Shown one piece after another: positions 17,029-26,004 of a stretch of 64,000 nt of DNA. Within the stretch, counting starts at the first letter, position 1, and each line of letters begins with the position of its first letter. The position numbers and the translations under genes were made by a program. The notes beneath the pieces were generated by a model. That model saw nothing but the letters and a program-made list of their open reading frames with translations, was not told the origin of the DNA and did not search any database. Where the stretch lies: positions 186,001-250,000 of the forward strand of contig NZ_FOCL01000002.1 in the NCBI RefSeq assembly GCF_900110105.1. The letters are read 5' to 3'. The stretch is from Mucilaginibacter gossypiicola. Lineage in GTDB: Bacteria; Bacteroidota; Bacteroidia; Sphingobacteriales; Sphingobacteriaceae.

Positions 17029-17804
17029 AAAGTATTATTTTAATGCCGCTGCTCATTTTACACTGGGTCAGCGGCTCCTTTGCGCAATCAGTTGTGCAGG
17101 ATCAAAGCATCAGGTACCAACAGGAACGCATGGTTTACCTGCAATGGGATCAGAATAAATTTACCCCCAAAGCTGGGTTTCTTAGCCTTAACCCATACTA
17201 CTGGTTGACCTGGGGACTTTTTTATCCCAGTTATCACAAAAAAGATTTGCGGCCACTGAGCGCATCCGGGCCTCAAACACAGCGGCTGGCTTTAGTAGGC
17301 GCATTAAACACAACTGATAATAAATACAAACTGCAATCAGATACCGTGAGAAATACTGCCCTTTCTGAGATCGCCAATCAATCTGGTTTGATCAGTGATG
17401 CGGATCCTTTGTGGTTGCTTTATTATAAAGGCCAACTTTCACCCGTAATAAACAACTCACCGTCCTCCATTCTCGCCGGGCTTTCGCCACAAGTTTCAGG
17501 AAAACTGATGTCCGAGGGCTTGTATAGCTGGTATAAAAACGAATTGGATATGCTCAAACAGCGGGTAGATGCGGCCCATTCCACTGATATGGATCGTGGC
17601 GCACGTATTCTGGCATATCACAGATACCTCATGGAATACCGGCGTCTTTCCGGTATTTGGGCCATCAGAACCGCCTCTGCGCAATCTACGCTTGATATGG
17701 CTGCGCAGCAGCAGCGCATTAAATTCAACCAGGTTGATGTCCCGGAGTGGACACCCCATGCAGATATCGATATCGCAAATAAAGTATTACAACATGTGCA
17801 ATGA
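17025..17804 (+). CDS. Exported conjugation-cluster protein, DUF5045-like
   Basis: 259 residues with a signal peptide (ending GSFAQ). After it comes YQQERMVYLQWDQNKFTPK and an aromatic segment (FLSLNPYYWLTWGLFYPSY). It ends with VPEWTPHADIDIANKVLQ, which echoes the 'D.dI.n.vl..a' ending of the three preceding paralogues. Function is unknown; the position before TraJ suggests a periplasmic part of the channel. Overlaps on both sides. Confidence 0.6.
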   Translation: MKSIILMPLLILHWVSGSFAQSVVQDQSIRYQQERMVYLQWDQNKFTPKAGFLSLNPYYWLTWGLFYPSYHKKDLRPLSASGPQTQRLALVGALNTTDNKYKLQSDTVRNTALSEIANQSGLISDADPLWLLYYKGQLSPVINNSPSSILAGLSPQVSGKLMSEGLYSWYKNELDMLKQRVDAAHSTDMDRGARILAYHRYLMEYRRLSGIWAIRTASAQSTLDMAAQQQRIKFNQVDVPEWTPHADIDIANKVLQHVQ

Positions 17805-18955
17805 AAAAGAGAATATCATTATTCATACTGCTTTGCCTATTGGCACCGGCAGTGTTTGCGCAAACGGCAAATATTGACAATACGAAAACTATCGAATTTC
17901 TTCAGGGTGATGGCGTTTATGACTATGGAGTCATGTACTTTCTTAAGGGATTAAAGGATTCTGTATGGATCCATTTTGATTTGTTCATAAATGATGCAAA
18001 AGCCCTTGCCGCCATATTTATGATTATTTTTTTCGCTATCAAAAGCTACGAGATGATGGTTGGTGATAAGCAGTTGGAGATTATGCCATTGATGAGGCCC
18101 TTTGGCTTAGCGATGGTGATTCTTTGGTGGGGAATATTTGTCAAAGTAATTGCTTTCCCAACAGATGTGGTAACCAACCAGACAGAGCAAATGTTTAACA
18201 GCGAGCAAACCACCGTCAATAATCTCCGGCTAAATCGGGCTAACCTCATGCTGGCGGTTGCCAACTCTCTTTATACTTATCAGGCACAAACACAAGTCGC
18301 GGAAAAAGAGAGCGACACTTGGTACGGTCAGGCATGGGACTCGGTAACCAGTACAGTAAAACAGGGTATTAGTAGTGTTGTGTCTCCTTTATTAGAGCTG
18401 AAAAACAGACTACAAGTCGGACTGCAATTACTTTTTACACAAATGCTGGAATTGATTGGTATCTGGATATTGAGAATTGCAGTGTACGTTATTTTCATGA
18501 TTCAAATTATTTACTCAACCATTTTAATCATACTCGGTCCATTTGCAGTTGCTGTAAGTATTTTGCCAGCCTTCAGAGATAGTTTTAGTACTTGGATCGC
18601 CCGTTTTGTCTCCGTGAACCTTTACAGCGGAATTGCTTATCTGATCATGTATTTAACTGGCCTGATGCAGGAATATGCAATGACCTCCGAAATCAGCAAG
18701 TATAAAGAACTTGTTGGTGAAAACGGTTTAGATGCTAATCTGGAAAAAATGGCTGTTTTCGCCGGCAACGGCTTATTGTCTTTTGGAACGGTCATCATTG
18801 TATTCCTAATCGGTGCGATCTGCATGTTTACGGTACCAAGCATCTCCACCTGGATCATATCAACATCAGGTATTAGTTCCGCCACTTCTACTTTCGGCAG
18901 GAGCGCCGGAACAGTTTTAGGAGTTGCGCGCCGCGCGTCCGGAAGCTTTATCTAA
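17801..18955 (+). CDS. traJ: Conjugation membrane protein TraJ (VirB6/TrbL-like)
   Basis: 384 residues with a signal sequence (ending AVFAQ) and several hydrophobic segments (for example ALAAIFMIIFFAIKSYEMM, IWILRIAVYVIFMIQIIYS). This is the polytopic inner-membrane channel subunit of the VirB6/TrbL type. The C-terminus is Ser/Gly-rich. It closes the first half of the operon and is followed by a strong terminator-like hairpin. Confidence 0.85.
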   Translation: MKKRISLFILLCLLAPAVFAQTANIDNTKTIEFLQGDGVYDYGVMYFLKGLKDSVWIHFDLFINDAKALAAIFMIIFFAIKSYEMMVGDKQLEIMPLMRPFGLAMVILWWGIFVKVIAFPTDVVTNQTEQMFNSEQTTVNNLRLNRANLMLAVANSLYTYQAQTQVAEKESDTWYGQAWDSVTSTVKQGISSVVSPLLELKNRLQVGLQLLFTQMLELIGIWILRIAVYVIFMIQIIYSTILIILGPFAVAVSILPAFRDSFSTWIARFVSVNLYSGIAYLIMYLTGLMQEYAMTSEISKYKELVGENGLDANLEKMAVFAGNGLLSFGTVIIVFLIGAICMFTVPSISTWIISTSGISSATSTFGRSAGTVLGVARRASGSFI

Positions 18956-18973
18956 TTATTCTATCATTCACCC

Positions 18974-19006
18974 AAAGGCCGCTTTCAAAAAAAAGCGGCC
19001 TTTTTT
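18974..19006 (+). terminator. Intrinsic terminator between traJ and traK
   Basis: AAAGGCCGCTTT (18974-18985) pairs perfectly with AAAGCGGCCTTT (18992-19003), followed by a T tract to 19006. It starts 18 bases after the traJ stop and ends 13 bases before the traK start. Partial termination would lower expression of the second half of the operon. Confidence 0.8.
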
Positions 19007-19019
19007 ATTTCCACAAATC

Positions 19020-19634
19020 ATGATTATAAAAAACATCGAAGCCAAGATCAGGCTTGCGACGATCATTGCCATTGGAAGTTTATTAACCTCACTATTAATC
19101 GTTGGAATGAACTGTCTTTATGCTTATAAGCTGGTTTCCAATGCACAAAAGAGCATTTATCTGCTGGATAATAATGTGCCGATCCTTGCCCGTCAAACCG
19201 ATATGCAAATGAACCGGCCGGCAGAATACCGCGCCCATGTCGATCTATTTCATTCCCTTTTTTTTTCGCTGACCCCGGATGATAATTACATGGAGTATCA
19301 AATGAAAAAGGCTATGTACCTGGTAGATGAATCAGGGATGCAGCAATACAATAACCTCAAAGAGAATGGTTTCTTTAATTCAATCCTGTCATCAAGTTCT
19401 GTGCTTACCCTCCAAACCGATTCCATCGTACTGGACATGCCCAGGAAGTATTTCCGATACTATGGCAAGCTGAAAATAGACCGGCGCAGCTCAACGGTGA
19501 TCCGCTCCCTGGTCACGGAAGGTAACCTGAAAGATATCCCTCGTAGTGACAACAACCCACATGGCGCGCTGATCACCAATTGGAAAACACTCGAAAATAA
19601 AGACTTACAAGATGTGGAAAAAAATACATTCTAA
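19020..19634 (+). CDS. traK: Conjugation protein TraK (VirB8-like)
   Basis: 204 residues. A cytoplasmic N-terminus is followed by one membrane segment (LATIIAIGSLLTSLLIVGMN), then a periplasmic domain of VirB8/NTF2-like size. The frame is open further upstream, but the ATG at 19020 is the first after the terminator hairpin and matches the family start MIIKNIEAKIRLA. The 3' end overlaps the next gene by 23 bases. Confidence 0.82.
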   Translation: MIIKNIEAKIRLATIIAIGSLLTSLLIVGMNCLYAYKLVSNAQKSIYLLDNNVPILARQTDMQMNRPAEYRAHVDLFHSLFFSLTPDDNYMEYQMKKAMYLVDESGMQQYNNLKENGFFNSILSSSSVLTLQTDSIVLDMPRKYFRYYGKLKIDRRSSTVIRSLVTEGNLKDIPRSDNNPHGALITNWKTLENKDLQDVEKNTF

Positions 19635-20016
19635 CCGCGATCCGAGAGATACGCTGTATTCAGAAATACGCAAAGAGTTTGGCGCTTATTTCTTCATCGC
19701 GGGTGTCGTCTCAAAGCGCTTACTCAACGCTTACCCTAAAATTTTCCTGGGAGTAATGATTGTGCTCATGCTGGCATCCGCGACGCTGTCTTTTACAGTC
19801 TTCCGCCACCCGGAACCTAAAGCGACTCACGTAAAGGAAACGATTAACCCTGTCGGAGATGGGTTTTCCAAAATCCTGCAGACAGCTGCAAAGATTAAGG
19901 AGGGCCTGCGTCTTAAAAAACTCATTGACAGTCTTAGCGTAAGCAAGCAACTCTCATCGGCAGATAGCGTGTTGCTTGAAAATGCGCTTGACAGCCTGCA
20001 ACAAATTCAACATTAA
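19612..20016 (+). CDS. Single-pass membrane conjugation protein (TraL-like position)
   Basis: 134 residues with one membrane segment (IFLGVMIVLMLASATLSFTV) preceded by a basic cytoplasmic tail and followed by a helical periplasmic part. It lies between TraK and TraM, the place of TraL. Sequence similarity to TraL is not obvious to me. Confidence 0.55.
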   Translation: MWKKIHSNRDPRDTLYSEIRKEFGAYFFIAGVVSKRLLNAYPKIFLGVMIVLMLASATLSFTVFRHPEPKATHVKETINPVGDGFSKILQTAAKIKEGLRLKKLIDSLSVSKQLSSADSVLLENALDSLQQIQH

Positions 20017-20020
20017 AATC

Positions 20021-21166
20021 ATGAAAATCAATTTTAAACAACCCAAATACATCCTGCCTTTGGTGTTGCTGCCTTTTTTCTGCCTTTTTTATTATGCCTG
20101 GCATAGCAGCTTTGACAAACCAAAACAGGATATCTCTCCTAAAGTAGGCCTGAACCCAAGCGTTGGCAACGTATCGAATGATGTTCGCAAGCGGCAGCTT
20201 GCCGATAAACTGGATGCCTTCAGAAATACCTACAAACAGGCCGATGGTAATTCAGCTGTGGCTGTTATACCCAAAGAAGCCACAAGTAATCCGGCTTACC
20301 ATAATGATTACTCCGAGCAGCAGAAAAGAATGCTCGATTCCATCGCGGCAAAAGCAAAATCACGCGAGATGGAGTACGGTACGATGAACCGTGAACGACA
20401 ACTGGCCAGGATCATTAATGAAAAAGCTGCGCCAGGTCAAAGGAAATCTCTGCCACCAGATCCGCATGAAAAAGATCCTATGGAAGTCTTCAAACAGCAA
20501 ATGGCAGTTATGGATAGCATCACCAAAGCAAATGATCCTGCCTACAAAGCTGAAAAGCAAAAGCGGGATGCCGCAGAAAAGATCGCTAAAGAAAAAGCTT
20601 CGCAAATTAAGTTTACCGTTGCGAGAGCCGGACAGTCTTCGGCGGATTTTAATACGGTTTTACCGGAAAATCGACAGGATTTCATCAGTGCCGTAATTGA
20701 TGAAAATATTACTGGTTATGCAGGATCACGCTTGCGGCTGAAACTTCTGGAGGATATCAAAGCCGGAGACATTCTGATAGCCAAAGGCACCTATCTCTTT
20801 GCTCAGATCAGCGGCTTTTCCGAGCAACGGGTAACCATGTCCATCACTTCAATACTTTACGACAGTAAAATTCTGCCTGTAAAATTAGAGGTCTATGACC
20901 TGGATGGTATGCCGGGCCTGTATGTACCAGCTTCATCATTTCGGGAATTCACTAAGGACTTGGGCAGCAATACCGTGCAAGGTGTCACGATTGATGGCAG
21001 CTCTAACGGCAGCCAGTTCCTGATGAGCACCGTTGATAAGGTATTCCAGTCAACTTCTTCCGCCATTGCCGACCTAATAAGGAAAAATAAAGCCAAGCTC
21101 AAATACAACTCTTACATCTACCTCATCGATACCGATGCATTACAAAACGCTCAAAAAAAATATTAA
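20021..21166 (+). CDS. traM: Conjugation protein TraM (VirB10-like)
   Basis: 381 residues. One membrane segment (LPLVLLPFFCLFYYAWHSSF) lies near the N-terminus, followed by a charged linker of about 180 residues. The C-terminal beta domain (AVIDENITGYAGSRLRLKLL, then GDILIAKGTYLFAQI) is the VirB10/TrbI fold. The protein spans the periplasm and links inner and outer membrane parts. I use the ATG at 20021; the upstream in-frame start would lie inside the previous gene. Confidence 0.85.
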   Translation: MKINFKQPKYILPLVLLPFFCLFYYAWHSSFDKPKQDISPKVGLNPSVGNVSNDVRKRQLADKLDAFRNTYKQADGNSAVAVIPKEATSNPAYHNDYSEQQKRMLDSIAAKAKSREMEYGTMNRERQLARIINEKAAPGQRKSLPPDPHEKDPMEVFKQQMAVMDSITKANDPAYKAEKQKRDAAEKIAKEKASQIKFTVARAGQSSADFNTVLPENRQDFISAVIDENITGYAGSRLRLKLLEDIKAGDILIAKGTYLFAQISGFSEQRVTMSITSILYDSKILPVKLEVYDLDGMPGLYVPASSFREFTKDLGSNTVQGVTIDGSSNGSQFLMSTVDKVFQSTSSAIADLIRKNKAKLKYNSYIYLIDTDALQNAQKKY

Positions 21167-21167
21167 T

Positions 21168-21962
21168 ATGAAAAAGTTACTGCTATACCTCTTCCTGCTT
21201 TTTGCTGCCTTTGCAGATGCTCAGGAAAAACTGCCGGTTGTGTATTTGCCGGAAAACCTAACCATCCATTTTATCTCACCTGAACCTGTCCAGTATGTGG
21301 ACATATCGGATAAAAACCTTATTGGTGATCTACCGCTTAAAAATGTAATCCGGATCAAGCTGAAAGATTCCCTTAAAACGTTTACCGGCTCGGTGATTAC
21401 CATAGCGGGGGAAAAATACATTGCCCAGTATCAATTATTACCTGGCTATCCTGGCGTTCCGACAGAAATAAATGTCAATCAGGCAGATACCCGCCCATTG
21501 GATATTTCCGGGATCGGGTTATCGCAAAACCAGCTTAAACTCCTTTGTCTGAAACTCTATACCGAACGCGCTGATAAGAAGCTGGATAAGGTGAAAGCTT
21601 TTGGCCTCAAAGGGCAGGTCAATCACATTGCCACTTTGGGGGATTATATATTTTTAGACATCGGCTTCAAAAACAAAGCCAACCTCAAATATGATATTGA
21701 GGATTTTCGGTTCAAGATCGATGATAAAAAGGTTACAAAAGCAACCAACGTCCAATCGGTAGAGATCAGTCCGGTGTTCGTGCTTTCCGGCGTGCCGTCA
21801 TTTTCCAAATATTACCGCAACATTTTTGTATTTAAAAAAATGTCTTTTCCCGGCAATAAGGTGCTCCGCGCCGAACTCAGCGAAAAGCAAATTTCCGGAC
21901 GGGTGATAGCGCTTTCCATTAACTACAAAGATTTGCTTGGTGCTGATACAATTGACTTTTAA
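21168..21962 (+). CDS. traN: Conjugation protein TraN (VirB9-like)
   Basis: 264 residues with a signal peptide (ending AFADAQ). The N-terminal beta domain begins VYLPENLTIHFISPEPVQYV, the usual TraN start, and the C-terminus is a second beta domain ending SINYKDLLGADTIDF. It forms the outer core complex with TraM. It starts 1 base after the traM stop. Confidence 0.85.
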   Translation: MKKLLLYLFLLFAAFADAQEKLPVVYLPENLTIHFISPEPVQYVDISDKNLIGDLPLKNVIRIKLKDSLKTFTGSVITIAGEKYIAQYQLLPGYPGVPTEINVNQADTRPLDISGIGLSQNQLKLLCLKLYTERADKKLDKVKAFGLKGQVNHIATLGDYIFLDIGFKNKANLKYDIEDFRFKIDDKKVTKATNVQSVEISPVFVLSGVPSFSKYYRNIFVFKKMSFPGNKVLRAELSEKQISGRVIALSINYKDLLGADTIDF

Positions 21963-21973
21963 AGCAATGGTTT

Positions 21974-23947
21974 ATGGAAGAAACCCGTGAACAGCAGAAG
22001 TTGCATGGGTTCATGCAAGCTGCTATATACTTATCTGTCCTGCTTGAAGTCGTCATCTTCGTTTACCGCAAAGCCCCTTTTTGGGGCTTTTTTTTTACTC
22101 CTTTAGATAAGATCGCTCATATAGCCATTTATGATAGCCTTGTTTACAGCAAGCTCACCACGATGACACTCATGTGTCTGGTTAGTATCGGTACGCTGGC
22201 AAAAAAAGAAAAAGACCTGAACCCCAAAAAGCACATTGTTTACCCGCTTAGCCTGGGGCTTTTCCTGTTTTTCGGTAGCATTATTTTACAAGGGCGAACC
22301 TCCGCTTTTGCTTTTGCTTATACATCATGGTTTAACCTGGCCTATATTATTTCTTCATTCATAGGTGCTTTAATGACCAGTCTGGCAATGGATAATATTT
22401 CCAAGCTGATCAAGTCGGGGCTTGGTAAAGATCAATGGAATACAGAGGCCGAAAGCTTTATGCAACCGGTGGGTAAGCTCGAAACACCGTACTCGGTGAA
22501 CATTCCCATGCTCTTTTATTACAAAGGCAAAGTCAGAAATGGATGGATCAATATTGTAAATGTGTTTCGCGGCACGATTGTCATTGGTACACCGGGTTCC
22601 GGTAAATCATTCTCCGTTATTAATCCGTTTATCCGGCAGCTGATTGCCAAGCAATTTACGGTATGCCTGTATGATTTTAAATATCCTGACCTCGGGCATA
22701 TCGCATACTATCATTACTTATTGGCAAAGCAACAAGGGAAATTAAAGGGATTTACTTTCCATGTCGTTAATCTTAATGAAGTTGAAAAAAGTAGGCGAAT
22801 TAACCCCTGGCGGGCTGATTATATCCGATCACTGGCTGATGCTTCCGAAACAGCCGAGGCACTCGTTGAGGCGCTCAAAAAAGGCGATCGTTCAGGTGGA
22901 AGCGATCAGTTTTTCACGCAGTCTGCCATCAATTTTTTGGCATCCTGCATCTACTTTATGAGCAAATTCAAAAACGGAGTTTTATCCAGTTTTCCTCACG
23001 TTTTGGCCTTGCTCAATTGCAGTTATGAAGAAATATTTAATGCACTTACCTCTGAACCGGAATTGAGGCCTTTGCTGTCTCCCTTTATGACTGCTTATAA
23101 TGCGAAAGCCTTTGACCAATTGGAAGGCCAGATAGGAACACTAAAAATATTTACCAGCCGCTTAGCCACGAAGGAGACTTTTTGGATTTTTTCCGGAAAT
23201 GACTTCGATCTGAAAATTTCCTCCAAGGAAAATCCCGCGATGTTGGTATTGGCCAATGACCCGAGCACACAGAATATCAATTCGGCCTGTTATTCAATCG
23301 TAGTTAACCGGTTAACCAAATTAATTAATTCAAAAGGCAATCTTCCCTCGGCGCTGATCGTCGATGAATGCCCATCCTTATATATAAATAAGTGCGATAA
23401 CCTGATCGCAACTGCCAGATCGAATCACGTATGTGTGTGCCTGGGATTCCAGGAAATACCTATGCTCAACCAGCAATATGGCAAAGAAACAGCTGCGGTC
23501 TTGACCTCCGTGATTGGAAATGTATTGTCAGGATCGGTAAGAAATAAGGAAACCCTGGAGTGGCTGGAACGCTTATTTGGCAAGAGTAAACAAATTGGCG
23601 AAGGCCTTTCTATCGACCGAAATAAAACTTCGACCTCTCTTAATGAAAAGCTGGAGGCGCTTATTCCAGCCGGTAAAATAGCTTCATTAAATGCCGGTGA
23701 AATGGTTGGCGTCATCGCGGCGGATGCGCGCGAAACTTACACGGGCCAGTTTGAAACATCCGCAGTCAACTGCCGGATATCACTAGACCTGAAGGCGATT
23801 GCGAAAGAGGAAAAAGGATATAAGCCACTACCCACGTTCTACAATTTCGGGGATAAAAAGGACGAAATACTGCGTCAGAACTTTTCACGGATCACGCTGG
23901 AAATCCAACAAATGGTTAGCCAGTTCCGCTCATCATCCGCCCAATAA
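21974..23947 (+). CDS. Type IV coupling protein (VirD4/TraD-like ATPase)
   Basis: 657 residues. Two or three membrane segments lie in the first 150 residues. Walker A (VIGTPGSGKSFSV) is at about residue 205 and Walker B (SALIVDECPSLY) at about 460. A TraM-recognition-type segment follows. Coupling proteins bring the relaxase-DNA complex to the secretion channel. It directly follows traN; TraO, TraP and TraQ equivalents of CTnDOT are absent. A terminator-like hairpin lies inside codons 33-41. Confidence 0.9.
   Translation: MEETREQQKLHGFMQAAIYLSVLLEVVIFVYRKAPFWGFFFTPLDKIAHIAIYDSLVYSKLTTMTLMCLVSIGTLAKKEKDLNPKKHIVYPLSLGLFLFFGSIILQGRTSAFAFAYTSWFNLAYIISSFIGALMTSLAMDNISKLIKSGLGKDQWNTEAESFMQPVGKLETPYSVNIPMLFYYKGKVRNGWINIVNVFRGTIVIGTPGSGKSFSVINPFIRQLIAKQFTVCLYDFKYPDLGHIAYYHYLLAKQQGKLKGFTFHVVNLNEVEKSRRINPWRADYIRSLADASETAEALVEALKKGDRSGGSDQFFTQSAINFLASCIYFMSKFKNGVLSSFPHVLALLNCSYEEIFNALTSEPELRPLLSPFMTAYNAKAFDQLEGQIGTLKIFTSRLATKETFWIFSGNDFDLKISSKENPAMLVLANDPSTQNINSACYSIVVNRLTKLINSKGNLPSALIVDECPSLYINKCDNLIATARSNHVCVCLGFQEIPMLNQQYGKETAAVLTSVIGNVLSGSVRNKETLEWLERLFGKSKQIGEGLSIDRNKTSTSLNEKLEALIPAGKIASLNAGEMVGVIAADARETYTGQFETSAVNCRISLDLKAIAKEEKGYKPLPTFYNFGDKKDEILRQNFSRITLEIQQMVSQFRSSSAQ
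22070..22096 (+). other. Terminator-like hairpin inside the coupling-protein gene
   Basis: AAAGCCCC (22070-22077) and GGGGCTTT (22083-22090) form a perfect 8-bp stem with a T5 loop, followed by six more T (22091-22096). This has every mark of an intrinsic terminator but is 96 bases into the open frame, where it encodes KAPFWGFFF. Translation would normally prevent folding, so it could act as an attenuator that stops untranslated transcripts. Confidence 0.55.
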
Positions 23948-23967
23948 AATCATTCAATCTTAAAATC

Positions 23968-24378
23968 ATGAACAATGAAAGCTTAAACGGCACGCTCGTC
24001 CTCGTGCGGCCGGATTTAACCGTAGACCCTGCGAATGGCCAGGGAAAAGTTGCCATCGTAACTTATGATCGGGTACAATCTAAAGAAGTGTATGTCGCAC
24101 TTAACAATGGCAGCGAAGCCGTTTACCCGCCTGAGTTTTTACTCAAATTAAAAGATAAAAAAACTATTCTTAACGATTTGACGGCCAATGGCTCTACAAT
24201 GCCACTTGCCAATTTCAAAGATTTATACAAGATCGGCTTGCTTTTGGAGCGGGGCACGAATACCGCGCACTGGCAGTCGCTTGAAGTCGCAGCACATAAT
24301 CCCGGAATTTGGGATAAAGCATTGCAGCCCGCAAAACCGGTAGAGAAGCTCGGCCTTGAAAAGGCGCACTCGCGATGA
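23968..24378 (+). CDS. Uncharacterised accessory protein of the conjugation region
   Basis: 136 residues, soluble, no signal peptide. The first half is beta-rich (GTLVLVRPDLTVDPANGQGK, VAIVTYDRVQSKEVYVAL). I recognise no family. It lies 20 bases after the coupling protein and overlaps the peptidase gene (ATGA), so it belongs to the operon. Confidence 0.6.
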   Translation: MNNESLNGTLVLVRPDLTVDPANGQGKVAIVTYDRVQSKEVYVALNNGSEAVYPPEFLLKLKDKKTILNDLTANGSTMPLANFKDLYKIGLLLERGTNTAHWQSLEVAAHNPGIWDKALQPAKPVEKLGLEKAHSR

Positions 24379-24812
24379 GATCCATTATCGCCATGTGTAT
24401 CGTTTGCCTGCCGCTCAAATCACTAACCGTTACATCTCCGTTTGGCTATCGTAGCCATCCGCTTACCGGAAAGCTTGATTACCACACCGGTATAGATTTT
24501 AGAGCGAATTACGATACAGTTTACGCGGTGCTTAATGGCGTGGTCCGGTCGGTAGATTTCACCCCAAATCTTGGGATGGCGATCAACTTACAGCATGGTG
24601 AATTGAATACCATTTACGGGCATTTGAGCAAATCCCTTGTCGCTCTAAAAGATACGGTCATTGCAGGTCAGCCCATCGCCATCAGCGGAGCCACAGGGCA
24701 TGTAACCGCGGCACACCTGCATTTCAGCGTCCGCTATCAAAAGCGATACCTCAATCCATTGAATTTTCTATACCAAATACTAAAAATTACAGATCATGAG
24801 CAAAAATTTTAA
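24375..24812 (+). CDS. M23 family peptidase (LytM-like)
   Basis: 145 residues with a short hydrophobic N-terminus and then a complete M23 domain: SPFGYRSHPLTGKLDYHTGIDF (split ligands H and D near residues 36-41) and the HLHF motif near residue 114. Such zinc endopeptidases cut peptidoglycan and probably open the wall for the secretion channel. The gene overlaps ardC by 17 bases. Confidence 0.85.
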   Translation: MRSIIAMCIVCLPLKSLTVTSPFGYRSHPLTGKLDYHTGIDFRANYDTVYAVLNGVVRSVDFTPNLGMAINLQHGELNTIYGHLSKSLVALKDTVIAGQPIAISGATGHVTAAHLHFSVRYQKRYLNPLNFLYQILKITDHEQKF

Positions 24813-26004
24813 ACCATTGCACGAGCAAATTGCCAACAAACTCATCGCAGAATTGAAAGAAGGCACGTCGGCATTTCAAAAACCCTGGAACGATTCGGAT
24901 GCACCCGCATTCACTATTCCTGTAAACCCAACTACTAATAAAAATTATCGCGGAATGAACGCGTTGTGGCTCTCCATGCAAGGCTATCAGGATCCGCGCT
25001 GGATGACATTAAAGCAAGCCGACTATGCAGGTTTCACTGTAGAAAAAGGTGCCAAAGCAACACTGATTAACTTCGTCAAAACCTCCAACATGGAAGCGAT
25101 GCGGGATATCAATGGCGATAAAATCAAAGACGAAAATGGTCAAACCCAAACCCGTGTGACCGCACTTGATAAACCTTTGATCACCAATGCATGGGTTTTC
25201 AACGCGGAACAAATTAAAGGAGTGCCGCCACTCGCCGAATATCTTGCACAAAACAGAGCAGAACCGAAATGGACGCCCATAGAGAAGGCAGAAAGTTTAT
25301 TGTCTGCGAGTGGGGCCAATATCAACCATGGCGGGAATGAGGCATATTATAACAAAACCAAAGATGCTATCCAACTGCCTTTCAAAGAACAGTTTGATAA
25401 CGAAACCAAATATTATGCGGTCGCTTTGCATGAGCTTGGACATTGGACAGGACACGAAAGCCGCCTTAATCGTCCAATGGAAGGACGTTTTGGATCCGAG
25501 CTATACGCCCGTGAAGAGTTGCGCGCTGAGATCGCTTCTCTGATGATTGGCAGCGAGTTGCAAATTGGGCATAACTTCGGTCAGCATGCAGCGTACGTCA
25601 ACAGCTGGGTAAAAATATTGAAAGATGAGCCTTTTGAGCTTTTTCGGGCATCTGCTGACGCACAAAAAATACTTGACTTTGTGCTTGACCTTGGTGAAAA
25701 GCGTGATTTAAAACAGGAGAACAATATGACGGAGCAAAAAGTTGTTGCTGAAAAAGGCGGTGAGACGACAGCATTGGCTAAAGGCGATGAAATCTCCTAT
25801 AACAACAACGTTTACAAAGTGCTTGATCTGAAAGGTAAAACTTTTAAGATGGAAGATATGGAAGGCAATAAGTTTAACCTCAAACAAACCGATGGTCTTT
25901 ACAAGTCGCTGCTAGGCGCTAAAAACAATCCGGCTGAGCAGCAATTAGTAGCTGCCGAAGTAAGTGAAGAAGTCACTGTAACCCGTAATAAAATTGGCCG
26001 ATAA
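24796..26004 (+). CDS. ArdC-like antirestriction protein with C-terminal extension
   Basis: 402 residues. The N-terminus is the ArdC single-strand-DNA-binding domain (FQKPWNDSDAPAFTIPVNP, NYRGMNALWL). The middle is a zincin with HELGHWTGHESRL at about residue 212 and a distal glutamate in YAREELRAEIASLM. Residues after about 310 form an extension with a small beta unit (DEISYNNNVYKVLDLKGKTF) not needed for the core. ArdC proteins protect incoming DNA from restriction enzymes. The extension is probably a separate small domain. Confidence 0.85.
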   Translation: MSKNFKPLHEQIANKLIAELKEGTSAFQKPWNDSDAPAFTIPVNPTTNKNYRGMNALWLSMQGYQDPRWMTLKQADYAGFTVEKGAKATLINFVKTSNMEAMRDINGDKIKDENGQTQTRVTALDKPLITNAWVFNAEQIKGVPPLAEYLAQNRAEPKWTPIEKAESLLSASGANINHGGNEAYYNKTKDAIQLPFKEQFDNETKYYAVALHELGHWTGHESRLNRPMEGRFGSELYAREELRAEIASLMIGSELQIGHNFGQHAAYVNSWVKILKDEPFELFRASADAQKILDFVLDLGEKRDLKQENNMTEQKVVAEKGGETTALAKGDEISYNNNVYKVLDLKGKTFKMEDMEGNKFNLKQTDGLYKSLLGAKNNPAEQQLVAAEVSEEVTVTRNKIGR

